From assembly GCA_012295275.1 (NCBI GenBank), contig CM022667.1, positions 2,404,501 to 2,462,000 on the forward strand: 57,500 nt of DNA. Direction: 5' to 3'. Both the position numbers and the translations under genes were made by a program. The stretch comes from Chrysomallon squamiferum. Lineage: Eukaryota > Mollusca > Gastropoda > Neomphalida > Peltospiridae. Below, piece after piece: positions 1-43,234 of the stretch (positions within the stretch are counted from its first letter, which is position 1; the number at the start of each line of letters is the position of its first letter). The notes under the pieces are model-generated. The model was not told where the DNA came from. It searched no databases and worked only from the letters and a program-made list of their open reading frames with translations.

Positions 1-765
1 GTCCATGTGTTACACATTCACATGTGATGTCTCTGTTGAATGTTTGTGTACGTAGACATTGCATTGGGTTTATTTCCTTGTGATATAACTGAATCTTTAA
101 TTCAGAATAAAGATTTTTATTTCTAATTTTATAATTTAAAAAAAAAAAAAAAAATTTTGTATTATCATATTGAATCTCCATATGTTAACATTTGATCTCA
201 TTTGTCTGTGTTGAGTGACGTGCATGCAGAAGTTGCACTGGGATGTTTGTCATTCTGATTGAACTGTTAGCGCTGTTTCTGAATAAAGAATTATTATTAT
301 CATCAATCATTCTTTTCTATTATTATTATTATTATTTTATTTTTTTTTTTTTTTTTTTTGAAATATCACTTCTGCTAAACATTATTTGTCATTGGCTTTA
401 AGTTTGGTTTACTTCACTGTAATATAACTGAATAAAGCCTTCAATTTTTTTTTTTTTTTTTTTAATTGTACCTATACTGCTGCTATGAGTTATTGTTCTA
501 CAGGATTCTGTATGTTACATATATGGACATCAACAATCAGTGTAGGTGTTGCATTGGGAATTTTCATTCTAATATTCATCCTGTATTTCTGTCTAAAAGA
601 ATAAACATCTATATATATATATTATATATATATTTTTTTTTTTGGTGCAGGTTCCTCTGCTAATGATACATTATTTCACAGGACTCTCCTCCATGTGTTA
701 GACATTTGCACGTTGGTGTCTGCGCTGAGTGACATACATGTAGATGTTGCATTGTCTGGATGGTA
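1..765 (+). repeat. Diverged tandem units (~170-190 bp) with AATAAA and T/A tracts
   Basis: A motif like ATGTGTTAnACATT...TGAGTGACnTnCATG, then AGATGTTGCATTGGG, recurs near 1, 176, 505 and 690. Between copies there is ATAACTGAATAAAG-like sequence followed by a poly-A or poly-T tract. Copies are heavily diverged. It resembles an old tandem array; mobile origin is not shown. Confidence 0.55.
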
Positions 766-1027
766 TTTACTGCTGACCTTTCTGCTGTGTTTTTACAGCA
801 TGCGCACACACAGCTTTTTGTCACACCTGGGCTTAATTATCAAATCCTCAATAAGCCATATTGTGTTCAGTGCAGAACAATTGACTCGAAGTCTGTGTGA
901 TACGCTTAAAGTCTCTTGAACTTGTATGTTTTGTGTGTGTGTGTGTTTTTTTTGTGTGTGTGTGTGTGTTTTTGTGTGTGTGTGTTTTTGTATGTGTGTG
1001 TGGTTTTTTTTTGTGTAAGTATATATA

Positions 1028-1167
1028 TGGTTGACTGCATTACTAGTTTATTGCAAGTATGTTTTTCTTTTTTCATCTTATTTTTTTGTAAAGTTATGTA
1101 TACTAGAGCCAAATTTCTGTCTGCACAAGTAATCACATAATGTGTTAGTCTGCACACATTTCTGTCT

Positions 1168-1220
<53 letters not shown>

Positions 1221-1985
1221 ATAAATAATAATAATAACTGTTTGCTTTGAACAGAATAACAGTATAAAATATTTCTGAATAAAATGTCATTCCTCTGACA
1301 TGTTACTGATCACAGTATTTTCTAAGATATCTTCAATTGTTTAGCTTTAAAACTGATACCGTCTTATTAAACTATCATATTAAACCCATTGTACCCTATC
1401 TCAGTATCATTAGTATTAATAATTTAACAGCATAGTGTTTTGTTTTGTACATGGATTGGAACAGAATTGCTGTTATCTGCTCCTTTGTTCCCTCAAAAAA
1501 ATAAAAAATTTTAACATGCTGTATGATGATCTGTTGATATGAAGATGATAATCTATATAATCTTTGTAAAGGCTGTATTCCCAGTCCCTGTAATTGTATG
1601 ATACGATATTGAGATACATGTACACACTAAATTCTATACAGAACCTTTGTAGATCTGCTAATAACATTTTTTTTTCTCCCAAGTATTTTGTTCTGATAAC
1701 ATCTGAATGCCATTTTTTTTTTTTAAATTTAAAATTTCTTTTTTAAACACAACATAAATAAATAAATATATATATATAAAGAACTAATTTGGTTGACTGC
1801 GTTGCTAATTTATTGCCAGTGTGTTTTTCTTTTTATTCTTTATTTTGTTGGGTTTTTGGGTTTTTTTTTGAAAAATTGTATTATATATATATATATTTTT
1901 GTCTGCACACGTAATGTGTTAGTCTTCACACATATTTTTCTGTCTGCATAAGTAATGTGTTCGTCTGCACACATATTTCTGTGTG
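1028..1985 (+). repeat. Direct duplication (1028-1177 and 1792-1985)
   Basis: GGTTGACTGC(A/G)TT...TTTATTGC(A/C)AGT(A/G)TG and the later AATGTGTTAGTCTGCACAC segments occur in the same order in both places, about 770 bp apart. In the second copy the latter part is itself partly doubled. Confidence 0.65.
1179..1220. repeat. (CA)n(GA)n microsatellite
   Basis: About 14 CA units followed by about 7 GA units. The upstream stretch 931-1015 is an interrupted (TG)n with T runs. Confidence 0.95.
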
Positions 1986-4043
1986 GGCACATTCTGCATA
2001 CATAGTTGTACTGTAATTGCTGTTATTTCCTCACTTTCTAAATTCCACATCTTCTGTTTGTTCTTTCTTATTACTCATTCTTTCTGCATTTTCTTTTCAG
2101 TTTTCTTTTTGCACTTTTCTTCTTTTTTTTTACTATTCTTTAATTTTTTTCTTCTTTTATGATTTCTTTTCTTCTTCCACCCACCCCCCTTTTGGTGTTG
2201 TGTTTTTGACTCACTTCCTGTTCAGTGTTTTGGTTTCATTTTCTTTGCATGTTGCATAATGCAAGAACATTAACATTGTTTTCAAGTCTGAGCTAATGTG
2301 TTACTTTTGTCAATAATGTTTCCTTGTCAGGCATACGTTAGTTATGAATACTTCAGAGCATGCAGCAGTAATAATAATAATATTAATAATATATCATGTC
2401 TAATGCTAATTTTAAGACCTTTAAATGTCATTATGTCATGAAACAGTTTTTATTATTTTTTTTTTTTTTTTTTTTTATTTTATGAAGCTTCAATAGTATT
2501 TATGAAGTTAAGTACAGAAGAATGGTTTGAAAAAACATACACAATTGTAATAGATCATTTCATATTCATTTTTGTAAAAATAATTTTATTTAGCATTCCA
2601 GATTCTTTTGCCAGATATTTTATCTTGTACAATGTTTAATTCTACTTCTGAAAGGTTTCCTTTGATGACCCATTTTTCTAATTTCAGTTCAAACCATATT
2701 CTTATTCATAAAGCTGTTCTTAATAGCCCTTATCATTTCTCCTTACCAATACCACAAGCATTACCTATCAAATTTGTTGTTATCCTCACCCTCACTCTAA
2801 TAATGAACTTTTTCACACCCCTAACCTGTACCCATACCATTTGTTATCTACTTTATTGTTTCTTGAAATACTTTCCTTCACTAAACTACAACTTTCTTTT
2901 GCAGTTAAATTATATTGGTGTTGAGAGAGTAATTTTCTGTTTCTCTCAGTTTTCATAATTTACTGTGAAGCTCCAGTTTTCCTTAGATAGCTTTCAGGCC
3001 CAACTGAAGATGAAAAGAGCAAATCATTTTTACCTGTTGATGACAGATACATCATATTTTTTTCCTATTTGATGAGAGTAGACATATGTCTTGAGTAATT
3101 TGGAATACATCACTGAAAATATTTAGATATTTGATAAAAAACAGAGGGAGTCTTTCCTTTTGTTTTAGAAGATATTCTTCACTCACTGAAATGTTTAGCT
3201 TTAAAGTCTTAAGTAATGGTTCACATCTGTCTCAGTAGATATTCATTTTAAATAGATGTGTAAACATTTAGACTAAAGAAAACTCCCTTCTAATGACCAG
3301 ATTATGTTGTGGCCAGTTAGGAATGGATGTTACGTTGAATTCACATTTTTGTATATGAAATATTTGTGATAACAGATTTCTTTTCATTTGAATATATGTC
3401 TGATTCTTGATTCATTTCATTCTTTTCAACATCCAGTGCTGAACTATATACTCATTTGAATAACTGTGTCTAAAATATTTAGAATTATTTTGAACCAGAT
3501 GAAAATCTGAAAGCTAAAACATAGGGAAAAGTTAAATAATTGTCTTCTGTCTGTCTTAAATTGCATATAAGAAGAATAGAGGTGTTCCCACTGAAGAACA
3601 AGAAATATATATATAAATAAAAAATAAAGAATTTCCATTCTGTATGTTTTAAAAACAATAGGATAATGACTGCACGTGCAGAAATAATTCTGCAGTTTTG
3701 TTTTTCTTCTGCTGTTTTCATTGTATTTCATTCACATGTCTTTTTCTTATCTCTTTCTCACTTTTCTTTTCTTTTCTTTCTTTCTTTTTTTTTTTTTGTA
3801 CTAGATTGTTCATCTCAGCTGTATGTGAAGAATTGTAGATATAATATGTCCTAGATGATCATGGTTCACTTCAGTTTATTTTGATTAAGTCGTCTCAACT
3901 TTGATGTTGACAAGTCTGATAATGAGAATATCTTTTTACTAATATATCTACAAAACCATTTTTTTTTTTTTAATCTTTCATTTTTTTAATTTGTTTTTTG
4001 TTTTTGTTTTTTGTAGAAAATATATTTAATATGGCTTTAAACT

Positions 4044-4112
<69 letters not shown>

Positions 4113-4194
4113 TACCCACAAAAAAACCCTCAGAATAATAAGAAATTCCTAGGATATCATCATACAGTTCAGAGTTTTGTTATTGAAGGCTATG

Positions 4195-4251
<57 letters not shown>

Positions 4252-4532
4252 GTTCAAATAAAAAAAAAAAAATTTGACAAACATCTCATCAGAAATCTGC
4301 ACACACAGGAGTTTTCAATTCGGATGAAATGGTGTTGGATGGCAAATAATAACCATTGAGAAGAGTCATTTTGACAGAACATGCCTGAGGCAGTCTTTGT
4401 CCACAGAGAACAAAATGTTCAGTAAATTGAGCCTCATCTCAGTACTGCTTTTATCAATGGATAAACCGGCAATAATGTTTACACGATCCAAAGAAGAGGA
4501 AGAAGAAGAAGAAAAAAAAAAAAAAAATGAAA

Positions 4533-4810
4533 TAAAGATACTGAAGGAATGTTTATGTATCAGTAACCATATACTGAGATTAATGTTTATATGATGCAAA
4601 GTAGAAAAATGAAAAAATTAAATAAAAAAAAGTAAAGATTATAAAGTTTGCTGCATCAGAAGATACTATGAGGATGATGTGTACACAATGCAAAGTTGAA
4701 AAATGAAAATAATTTTAAAAAAAGTAAAGATAATAAAGAAAATTTGATGTGTCAGTAGATATTAAGAGAGTAATGTATATGATGCAAAACAGAAAAAAGT
4801 AAAATACAAT
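4533..4810. repeat. Tandem repeat, ~94-bp period, three copies
   Basis: ATGCAAA(G) followed by GAAAAATGAAAA and AAAAAGTAAAGA(T) recurs at 4594, 4688 and 4782, each preceded by a diverged CAGTA.ATAT segment. Confidence 0.75.
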
Positions 4811-4959
4811 AAGAATAATAAATAAAACTTTGTATTGTTTTATATACATATATATATATACATACATAAAATAGTAATTCTAGGAATGTTTGAATATTTT
4901 AGAAAATAATATCACTAACAATATGTAAGAAATGTAGGATATGACAAAAAAAATGAAGT

Positions 4960-5170
4960 GGTAAATGTCAGCTAGTTATGATGATATATATCTGTCAAGT
5001 CTTATGATGTATGTCAAAAGCTGTGGTTATATATATTTGACATTTATTAGGATTTGACAAGTATTTCTTAATATGGGAAATGTCAGAAGTAGCTGAGGTT
5101 GCACATATTTGTTGTGTAGTAGGTTTTGTCAAGTATTTCTTAACATGGGAATGTCAAATATAGCAATGGT
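4960..5170. repeat. Diverged tandem repeat around TGTCAAG / AAGTATTTCTTAA.ATGGG
   Basis: At least two good copies (5054 and 5126) and an older one near 4990, all containing TTTG(A/T)CAAGTATTTCTTAA followed by ATGGGAAATGTCA-like sequence. Confidence 0.65.
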
Positions 5171-5263
5171 AAAAGATGTTTTTCTCATCTTGGTCATATT
5201 AATAAAATACATATAAATGAAGAGGAAAAATTCGAAACTGGAAGTAACAGCTTCTTAAAACGT

Positions 5264-5358
5264 GTGTGTGGTGTGTTGTGTGTGTGTTTGTGTGTTTGTA
5301 TTTGTGTGTGTGTGTTTTTGTATTTGTGTGTGTGTGTGTGTGTGTGTGTTTGTGTTTG
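5264..5358. repeat. (TG)n microsatellite with TTTG interruptions
   Basis: TG-rich tract broken by GTTTG and GTATTTG variants. Confidence 0.9.
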
Positions 5359-6489
5359 AATACAGTATACAGATCAATACTGTCAGCTGTCTTACAAATC
5401 AATTAATTATTATTAACTGATTTTTTTTTAAATTTATCTTTATACTGGTTTATAGTTATCTTTATTCTTGTGTGTAGGTCATATGTGACACTGTAAGGAA
5501 GATAGGAATGGAGTGAAAGAGAATAGGTACAGATAAATAAAACAGTCTGTAATAATCATTATTATTATAATGCTTTTTTTCTTTTATATTATTATTATTA
5601 TTATTATCTTTTTTTTTTTAAACTTTGGGGTAAGAAAGACAGCCTCCAACCTTATGGGAATATTTCCCCCCCCCAGTAATACAAAAAATACAAAAAATAA
5701 AATTAAACAAAATAAAATACTATTACAATTCTTTTTTCTTTCTTTCTGTGTTACACACACACACATATATATATATATAAACAGGTAGCCAATACTCTGA
5801 GGGGAACAGTTTTAACAAAATATGTTTCTGATGGTATCTGCTGGTGTAGTATTAGCTGTGCATGGAGATACAACTACATGTTGTTTGCTAACTCAACAAG
5901 ATGTTAACACAAGCTTGGTGTTTATGTGTATGTTGTCTACCACCCATTTCTGATTTATAGACATACAGAACATCAGCAGACACAGACTTCATGCTGTATT
6001 TAACCCACATCCTATTTCTCTTATCTCTGGAATTCATTAAACACAGACACACATAACAGTAAATATATTTCTATGCTGTTAATTGATGGATGTGTATATA
6101 TATATATATATATATATAAAAACCTTTATTCTCTGTCTGAATTGTAAGTGGAATTAGCTATATTAAAAGTTTTATTATTTAAATTTTATCACAAGAGCAC
6201 ATTACAGTCTGTGTTAGTGTTCTAAATATCCCAGAATTTGTTTAGCTTAATATATATATATATATATATATTTTTTCATAGATATAACTTGGTTGACAGT
6301 TAAAATTATATAAATATTAAAATGACTCACAGACACACACACATACACACACAGACACACACAGAGAGAGAGGCGTACATGCATTTATGCACATACATCC
6401 ACACATGAATGCACACATGCCTGCAGATATTCATGTAATGATATAAACACTTGAGTGAGATTGGGAAACATTTGCATACACTTACAAAT

Positions 6490-6516
6490 GTGTTCAGACA
6501 CACACACACACACACG

Positions 6517-6547
<31 letters not shown>
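6490..6547. repeat. (CA)n microsatellite
   Basis: CA units with a few CGCACG interruptions. Confidence 0.95.
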
Positions 6548-6915
6548 TTACAGACACATACATATTCATGAATGCATCTTTCTTCACCACACATGAATGA
6601 ACGCAGGCATGCAGACGTATTCAGGTAAAGATATAAATAGTTAAAATGAAGAACAAAAATATTCAGAATATATATTTACACCGGATTAACTGAAGGATAA
6701 TAGTTGTTTGTAGCTTGTTTAGATTTCTTAGATTGTCATTACGACACTCGTTTAAAACTTTAAGTAAGGTTAACCAAAGGCTAAAGATTTCTAACCCTAA
6801 TATGTTGACATTATGTATGGAATTTATTAGATAATTGTAGATAGAAATATTTTTACATGCATGGGTTCATTAAGTGAAAGAAGTTACCAACTTGATACAA
6901 AGTGTCACAGGAATT

Positions 6916-7353
6916 CGTTATTTATATGTTGTTACAAGATTGAGCGAGATTGTCTGTGTGTCTGAGTGAGTGTGTGTGTGTGTCTGCCTGAATTTGTATC
7001 TTTGTCTGTCTGTCTCTGTTTTAATTGATGTGTATGTGTGTGCGATATTACAGAGATTAATTACGTGTATATAGCTATATGTCTTTATAGGCGTATGTGT
7101 AATTAAATGTAGATGATAAAACATATTTCTTACTTCGTTATTTATATGTTGTTACAAGACTGAGCGAGATTGTCTGTGTGTCTGAGTGAGTGTGTGTGCC
7201 TGCCTGAATTTGTATGTTTGTCTGTCTGTCTGTTTTAATGTATGTGTACGTGCATGCAATATTACAGAGATTAATTATGTGTAAATAGCTATATATTTTT
7301 ATAGGCGTATATGTAATTAAATGTAGATGATAAAACATATTTCTTACTTCAGA
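6916..7353. repeat. Tandem duplication of a ~220-bp unit
   Basis: CGTTATTTATATGTTGTTAC at 6916 recurs at 7136, and both copies run through TGAGCGAGATTGTCTGTGTG, a TG/TCTG tract, ATTACAGAGATTAATTA and AGATGATAAAACATATTTCT. Copies are highly similar, so the duplication is fairly recent. Short open frames on the - strand are by-products. Confidence 0.92.
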
Positions 7354-7675
7354 CAGCTAAATAATACATCACTTAACAGGAAAAAGAATATGTTTAAATA
7401 TCTGGATCCTGCCATTATGTTTAGTTGAAGCTTTATCTACAGAACTAATTTTTTTAGAATAATCAAGGGATTAATTTTAATGCTTAACTTTTCTTTTCTT
7501 TTTTCTAAATTTATTTACACAAGCATGTTCTTTGATATTCATTTTAAAGTTTAAATATTTTTATAATTTTTTAATTTATTTCGTTCATAGAGAAAAATGC
7601 AGACAACATATTTTATAAAGTAGTTATACAAGCTGGACAGATTTTACAAATATATATTTTTTTTAATTTATATCA

Positions 7676-7915
7676 TGCATAGCCACTACATTATTTTTCT
7701 GAATATTCATTTAAACACATCAAAAATACATCAGTTATTTATATTTTTTAAATTTATATTATAACACGGCCACTGCATTATTTTTCTGAATATTTATTTA
7801 AACATATCAAAAATACATCATTTTTTTTTTTTTTTTTTTTTTTTTTTTCAAAATTTTTTTTTAACATTAGCCACTACATGGTTTTTTTCTGAATATTCAT
7901 TTAAACATATCAAAT
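7676..7915. repeat. Tandem repeat, three copies, ~90-100 bp
   Basis: GCCACTACATTATTTTTCTG plus AATATTCATTTAAACA(C/T)ATC recurs from 7682, 7769 and 7870, separated by T-rich spacers. Confidence 0.85.
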
Positions 7916-8357
7916 GGATTTTTTTTTTTTTTTATATATTTTTTCTCTTTTTCGCAATATTGCAGTATTGCATAATGTTGGCTCTAATTTGCTATCTGTT
8001 CCCTGTGGAACTGTTTTGCATGTGCTGCAGTGTTTGGCAACTGGTTGGTTAAAATCATCACATATTTCTCTGTGGAGTTATTTATAAAGATTCCCTGCTG
8101 CCAATCAATCAATAATAGCAGCCCATTGAATGTTTCCCTTTCATCATTATAATTATACAGAAACCCATACAATTTCACTCTTGAATCATTAAAAAAAAAG
8201 AGATGTGTGGAGGTTTTTTTGTTACGCAAATATTCCTTTCTTCCTGCTTTCTGTTATTAATTCATATTCATTCTTTTGTTCATTCAGTTGTTCGTTCATT
8301 CATTCTTTTGCATGCATGCCCTCTCTTTCTTTCTTTTCTCTCTCTCTCTTTCTGTCT

Positions 8358-8483
<126 letters not shown>

Positions 8484-9115
8484 GGCACAAAATGCAATGC
8501 ATTCATTAACTGATGAAAATGTTCAGGTTATCCTCATTTCTTTCTTATTTACTAAATTTCATTTATTTTTTTCGTTCTCACCATGAGATAAAAAAATATA
8601 AAGGAACAAAAAAAAGAGAAGAATTAATAAAATTTGATGCCTGTTTTTCAAACATAACAGTGGGAAAATTCGTGTTTTTTTTGTTTATTTTTATCATATA
8701 ATTGGTACACAAGAAACTTGATACTTAGTAACTGTCAACAATAAAATATGTTTATAGATTTTTTTATCTTTTTATTTTTATTTTCAAAACATTGTTTTGT
8801 TTTTAACTGGGAAACATAAGAATTAAAAAAAAAAGATAAATAAATAATCAGTAAAATAAAATGAAAAGAAAAATCACCCAAACCACAAACATTTGACAGT
8901 CATTCATAGCTTATATTTCAAACATAACAATGTGACAAGGTCACTTACCTGTAAATAAAAAAAGAATGCTTGTAAATTTAGACAGGTGAAAACGTTGTAA
9001 AAGGCAGGTGGATAAAGCATTAGACAAATTTATGTTTTATTGCTGTCACAGAGCTTTGTTTAATGTGTGTTAACAATTCTCTCTCTCTCTGTATTTTTTC
9101 ATTTCTCACACCAAT

Positions 9116-9148
<33 letters not shown>

Positions 9149-9642
9149 CTCTCTTTCTTTTTCCTCTCTCTTTCTCTCTCTCTCTCTCAACAGTGAAATA
9201 AACTCGTAATGTTTGATTTTCTTAGTTTAAATTTGATGTGTGTATTATGTGTTTAATTGTATTAACAATTCTTTCTTTCTCTGAATCTTTTTTCACACAC
9301 ACACACACACTGACAGACAGAATAAAATATATTCATACTTCTTATTTTCTTAGTTTAAATTTGATGTCTTATCTCTTTCTTGCTCTCTCTCTCTTTCTCT
9401 CTCTTTCTCACTTTCTTTCTTTTTCTCTCTGTCTCTCTCTTCCATTCTCTATTTGTATGTGTATGTATTTTTGTCTGAAAATATGAGTTGAGTTTACATA
9501 CAGATTTTCTTCAAAATTATTTTTATCACTTTCTCAGCAACATTAAGAATTATTTTGATAAGACCTTGGAGTTATTCTGATTAGTGTATTATTCATCTAC
9601 AAAAATCAGACAGTGCACTAAAATTACAGTGTTTAATTTCAG

Positions 9643-39632
<29,990 letters not shown>

Positions 39633-39866
39633 TTTGTTACCCTCCCACCTCCAGCTCCAGCCACCTCCCACCCACCCCCAGCCCCCAGCCCATCCACCTC
39701 TCTCACTCTCTCTCAAGTCGTGTTGGTTTGTTTGTTTGTTTGTTTGTGCGTGCGTGTGTGTGTGTGTTCTCTCTCGTTGATGAAGAAATTCTGCATGGAA
39801 AGTTTTCAGTTATTGTTGCTGCAAGAAGAAAAAAAAGAAAAGAAAAAAAAAAAAAAAACACGCAAA

Positions 39867-39892
39867 AATAAAATGAAAAGAAGTTAAATAAA
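39867..39892 (+). terminator. MTSS1: Candidate MTSS polyadenylation signals
   Basis: Two AATAAA hexamers 235-260 nt after the stop. The surroundings are A-rich, so such hexamers are expected by chance; which, if any, is used is unknown. Confidence 0.25.
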
Positions 39893-41096
39893 CTAAAATA
39901 AATAAAAGATGGCTACTTTTTTTTGTGTGTGTGTGTGTTTTTAATTTGTGCAAGACAAGAAAACTTCAGTGCTGTATTGATGGGATTTCATTTTTTTTTT
40001 TTTCACAGACATGGTGAAAAAATAAACAAAAATAAATGTCCTTGTATACTCATAATATGATGTAAAAAAAAAAAAAAAAAAAACTGACAGGATTTGACTT
40101 TATATGTATTATTATTATTATTATAACAACTTCGCCATGATGGTTCTTGAGGTATTTTTAGTTCTTAGTATAATCTTTGATTTATTATGCAGTATGTATG
40201 TATGTATGTATATAACATATAATCAAACTGAACTACACCATATTATACAGTTCATTCCTTGTATATCTTTTTAATTAGGAATGCACAATAACATTTATTT
40301 TTAATATATAAATGCATCAAAAATTCTTCTTTTCTTCATTTTATTGAAAGATGGTATTTATACTGATGTCCATCAATGCAAATGTTATTAATAATAAATG
40401 GATATAAAGAACAGGGAAGCATATTTTTAACATACCAGTATAGTCGGGGAATTCTAATTATAATAATTGTCTTCATTTTCTTTTTTCTTTTTTATGATGA
40501 ATAGATTAAGAATCATTCAAATTTTTTTTTGTAAAAATTAAGAAAAAAAAAAAATAATTTTTGCATTCATTTTTGATACAGAATTATTTAAACGAAAAAA
40601 CAAAAAAAAATACCTGGAAGTTTTGTTTACAGTGATAAAAATTATTTCATTTTCCAACTGAAAAATAAAACATTTTTGGTTAAAATTTAAATGTTTTATT
40701 GTCCTTAATGCATGAAGTAAAAAAAAATGGCTTGATTATTTTTAATAAAAATATAAATTTTATATGACTGCCTCTCTATAGACAAATTTGGTCTGTTCTA
40801 GCTTGTTCATTATACACAAATATATTTAAATAATAATAATGATAATAATAAATAAATATAGCACTTTTATGCAGTTAAAAGGAAATCGAAGCCATTCATC
40901 ATACATTTTGCAATAAATCATAAAACATTTATTTCATTATCTCACAAAACCATAAGAGATTGTTTAGTCCTGTAATTACTCTGTTTTATTAATAAACGGA
41001 CATATGTATATGTCATTACCTATATCATATATTCAGTATCTGTATGTTACATGTACACTGGAAGTTCTGCAATGTAAATAGAATTTCTTTATTTTA

Positions 41097-41135
<39 letters not shown>

Positions 41136-41640
41136 GAAAGTTGAGCTATAAAAATGCCTTTGTGATGATGTTGAGATCTCTGCTGTAGGTTTTACTTAGA
41201 GGTTTATTTAATCTTTTATGTTTTTTATAATTATCTTTTTATTATTTTTGTTATTATGATCAAGTTATTATTTTGTTGTTATTATTATTATTATTTTTGT
41301 CATCATCATTGCCACGATTATTTGTATTATTGTTACCATGATTATTATTTCTATTATTGACAAATAAAAACATAATAATTATTATTGTAAAAAAAAATTA
41401 TATTTTCCCTTCTTTTTATTTTAGCAGTGTAGAGAGTCTGCTAAAAAATTTAAACAGTTTTGTGATAGAAGATCAGGAAATTATTTGTTGTATTTATTAT
41501 TTTATTAAATGTCACTTTCTGTCATTTTAAACTGGCAAAGAAGCATTTTAATTTTCATTTTTGTACATTGCTATATTTTAAAATGGAAATATTTAGTTAG
41601 TTGCATAGAGCAGTAGTTATTATTGTTATTATTATTATTA

Positions 41641-41694
<54 letters not shown>

Positions 41695-43003
41695 GTTGTT
41701 ATTTTTAAATGTTTTAATGTGGAAATATTAAAATAAGGCAAGGAAGCCAGTATGTTCGGGTTTTTAATTTTAATTATTTTAATGTTTAATGGGTTTTTTT
41801 TTTTTTTCTACGTTACTTTATTATTAAAATGTTCTATTAGTTAAAAGAAAGCTAGAAAGCTGATTTTTTTTATTTACAATTTTTTTTTTAAATCATTAAT
41901 TTGTTTGTTTTTGTCTTTGTTTTAAGAGATTTAAAAAAAGAAAAAAAAAAAAAAAAAGACTTGTTCTTGTTTTAAATGCAGCATTTTAGCATTGAAACGT
42001 TTTTAATAATTACAGCAAAGCTAGAATGCTTTTTAATTTTCAAATGTTCAGTTTGAGTTGGACTGTTAGCATTTTAACAAAACAGGTTTGAAGATGTTTT
42101 AATTTTCAGAAACCAGATCTTTTTTTCAAAATCTAATAGCTTCTCAGTGATATGTGCGGTCAGTTTTTAAATGCAAGATATTTTTTATCATTATTAGCTG
42201 TTTTTAATACGAATCAGATCACAAGAAACATCAATACGAAACACTTAAATATTGATAAGAAGTAGTTCAGAAAAAAAGTAGAAAAACCCCACTAAAATGT
42301 TCGTAAAATTATTACTTAAATTGTCATTATTGGTTCAGAATTATTTTATTTAAAACGTCCTTTCTTTGGTAGTGCTGACTTTTAAGAATTAATCAGTTTA
42401 TGTTACTTAATTCATTATACAAATTATTGGTGCTGAATCAGAAAATCAGAAATGAATAATAATTATTTACTGACATATATATATATATATATATATATAT
42501 TCAGTATTTTTTAATTAAAAACCATGGTCTGTAAATTATACTTTAAAACGAGAACAAATAGCAAAATCAAATATTTGGTAGTGCGGAAATGCAGGATGCC
42601 CTGAATAAATAAAACTTTTTAGATGTTTTCAGAAATGATTTGCAAGTCAGAAATTATTAGAAAAAAAAAATGAAGAAAAGTAATTAATGAGTTTTATTTT
42701 TTTTTTTTTTAGTTTAGGCATTATCAGCATTAGTGCTTATCTCCAAGTATTTTTTCATTGGATTTGAGGTCTCAGAAAGAAACTGGCAGACACTGAGTGC
42801 CTGTCTTTGTCATCATCATCATGTTCACTCTTTGTATAATGTCGTAAAACGTTTTGTGGTTATTTTTTTTTTTTTTTTTTTTTTTTTTTCTTTCTTAAAA
42901 AGAACAATTGTAATAAAATTTATTAGAGTGCTAGTTGTTGTGTTGGCTTTGATCATTAATTTAACATATTTATTTATTTACTCACTTATTTTATTATTAC
43001 TAT

Positions 43004-43047
<44 letters not shown>

Positions 43048-43228
43048 TAAATTATTATTATTTTATTTATTCATTTTATTTATTTATTTATTTTTTATTT
43101 ATTTTATTTATTTATTTTAATTTTATTTTATTTTATTAAGGTTAAAATAATCTACAATTTGCATTGTTAAACTAGGCATTTGATAGAGAAATAGTGTTGG
43201 ACAAATGGAGGTAATACAATAATTTTTC

Positions 43229-43234
43229 TTTATT
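43229..43234 (-). terminator. Candidate SLC7 polyadenylation signal
   Basis: The - strand reads GTGAATAAAGAAAA in a relatively non-repetitive stretch. If used, the 3' UTR would be about 2.6 kb. Closer TTTATT sites (+ strand) near 45443 and 45468 are alternatives. Confidence 0.25.

Noticed and set aside
5783-5812. Possible MTSS N-terminal exon reading VANTLRG after a CAG
   Set aside because: Weak likeness to ATNTRG, no donor in the required phase, and no upstream IMD sequence.
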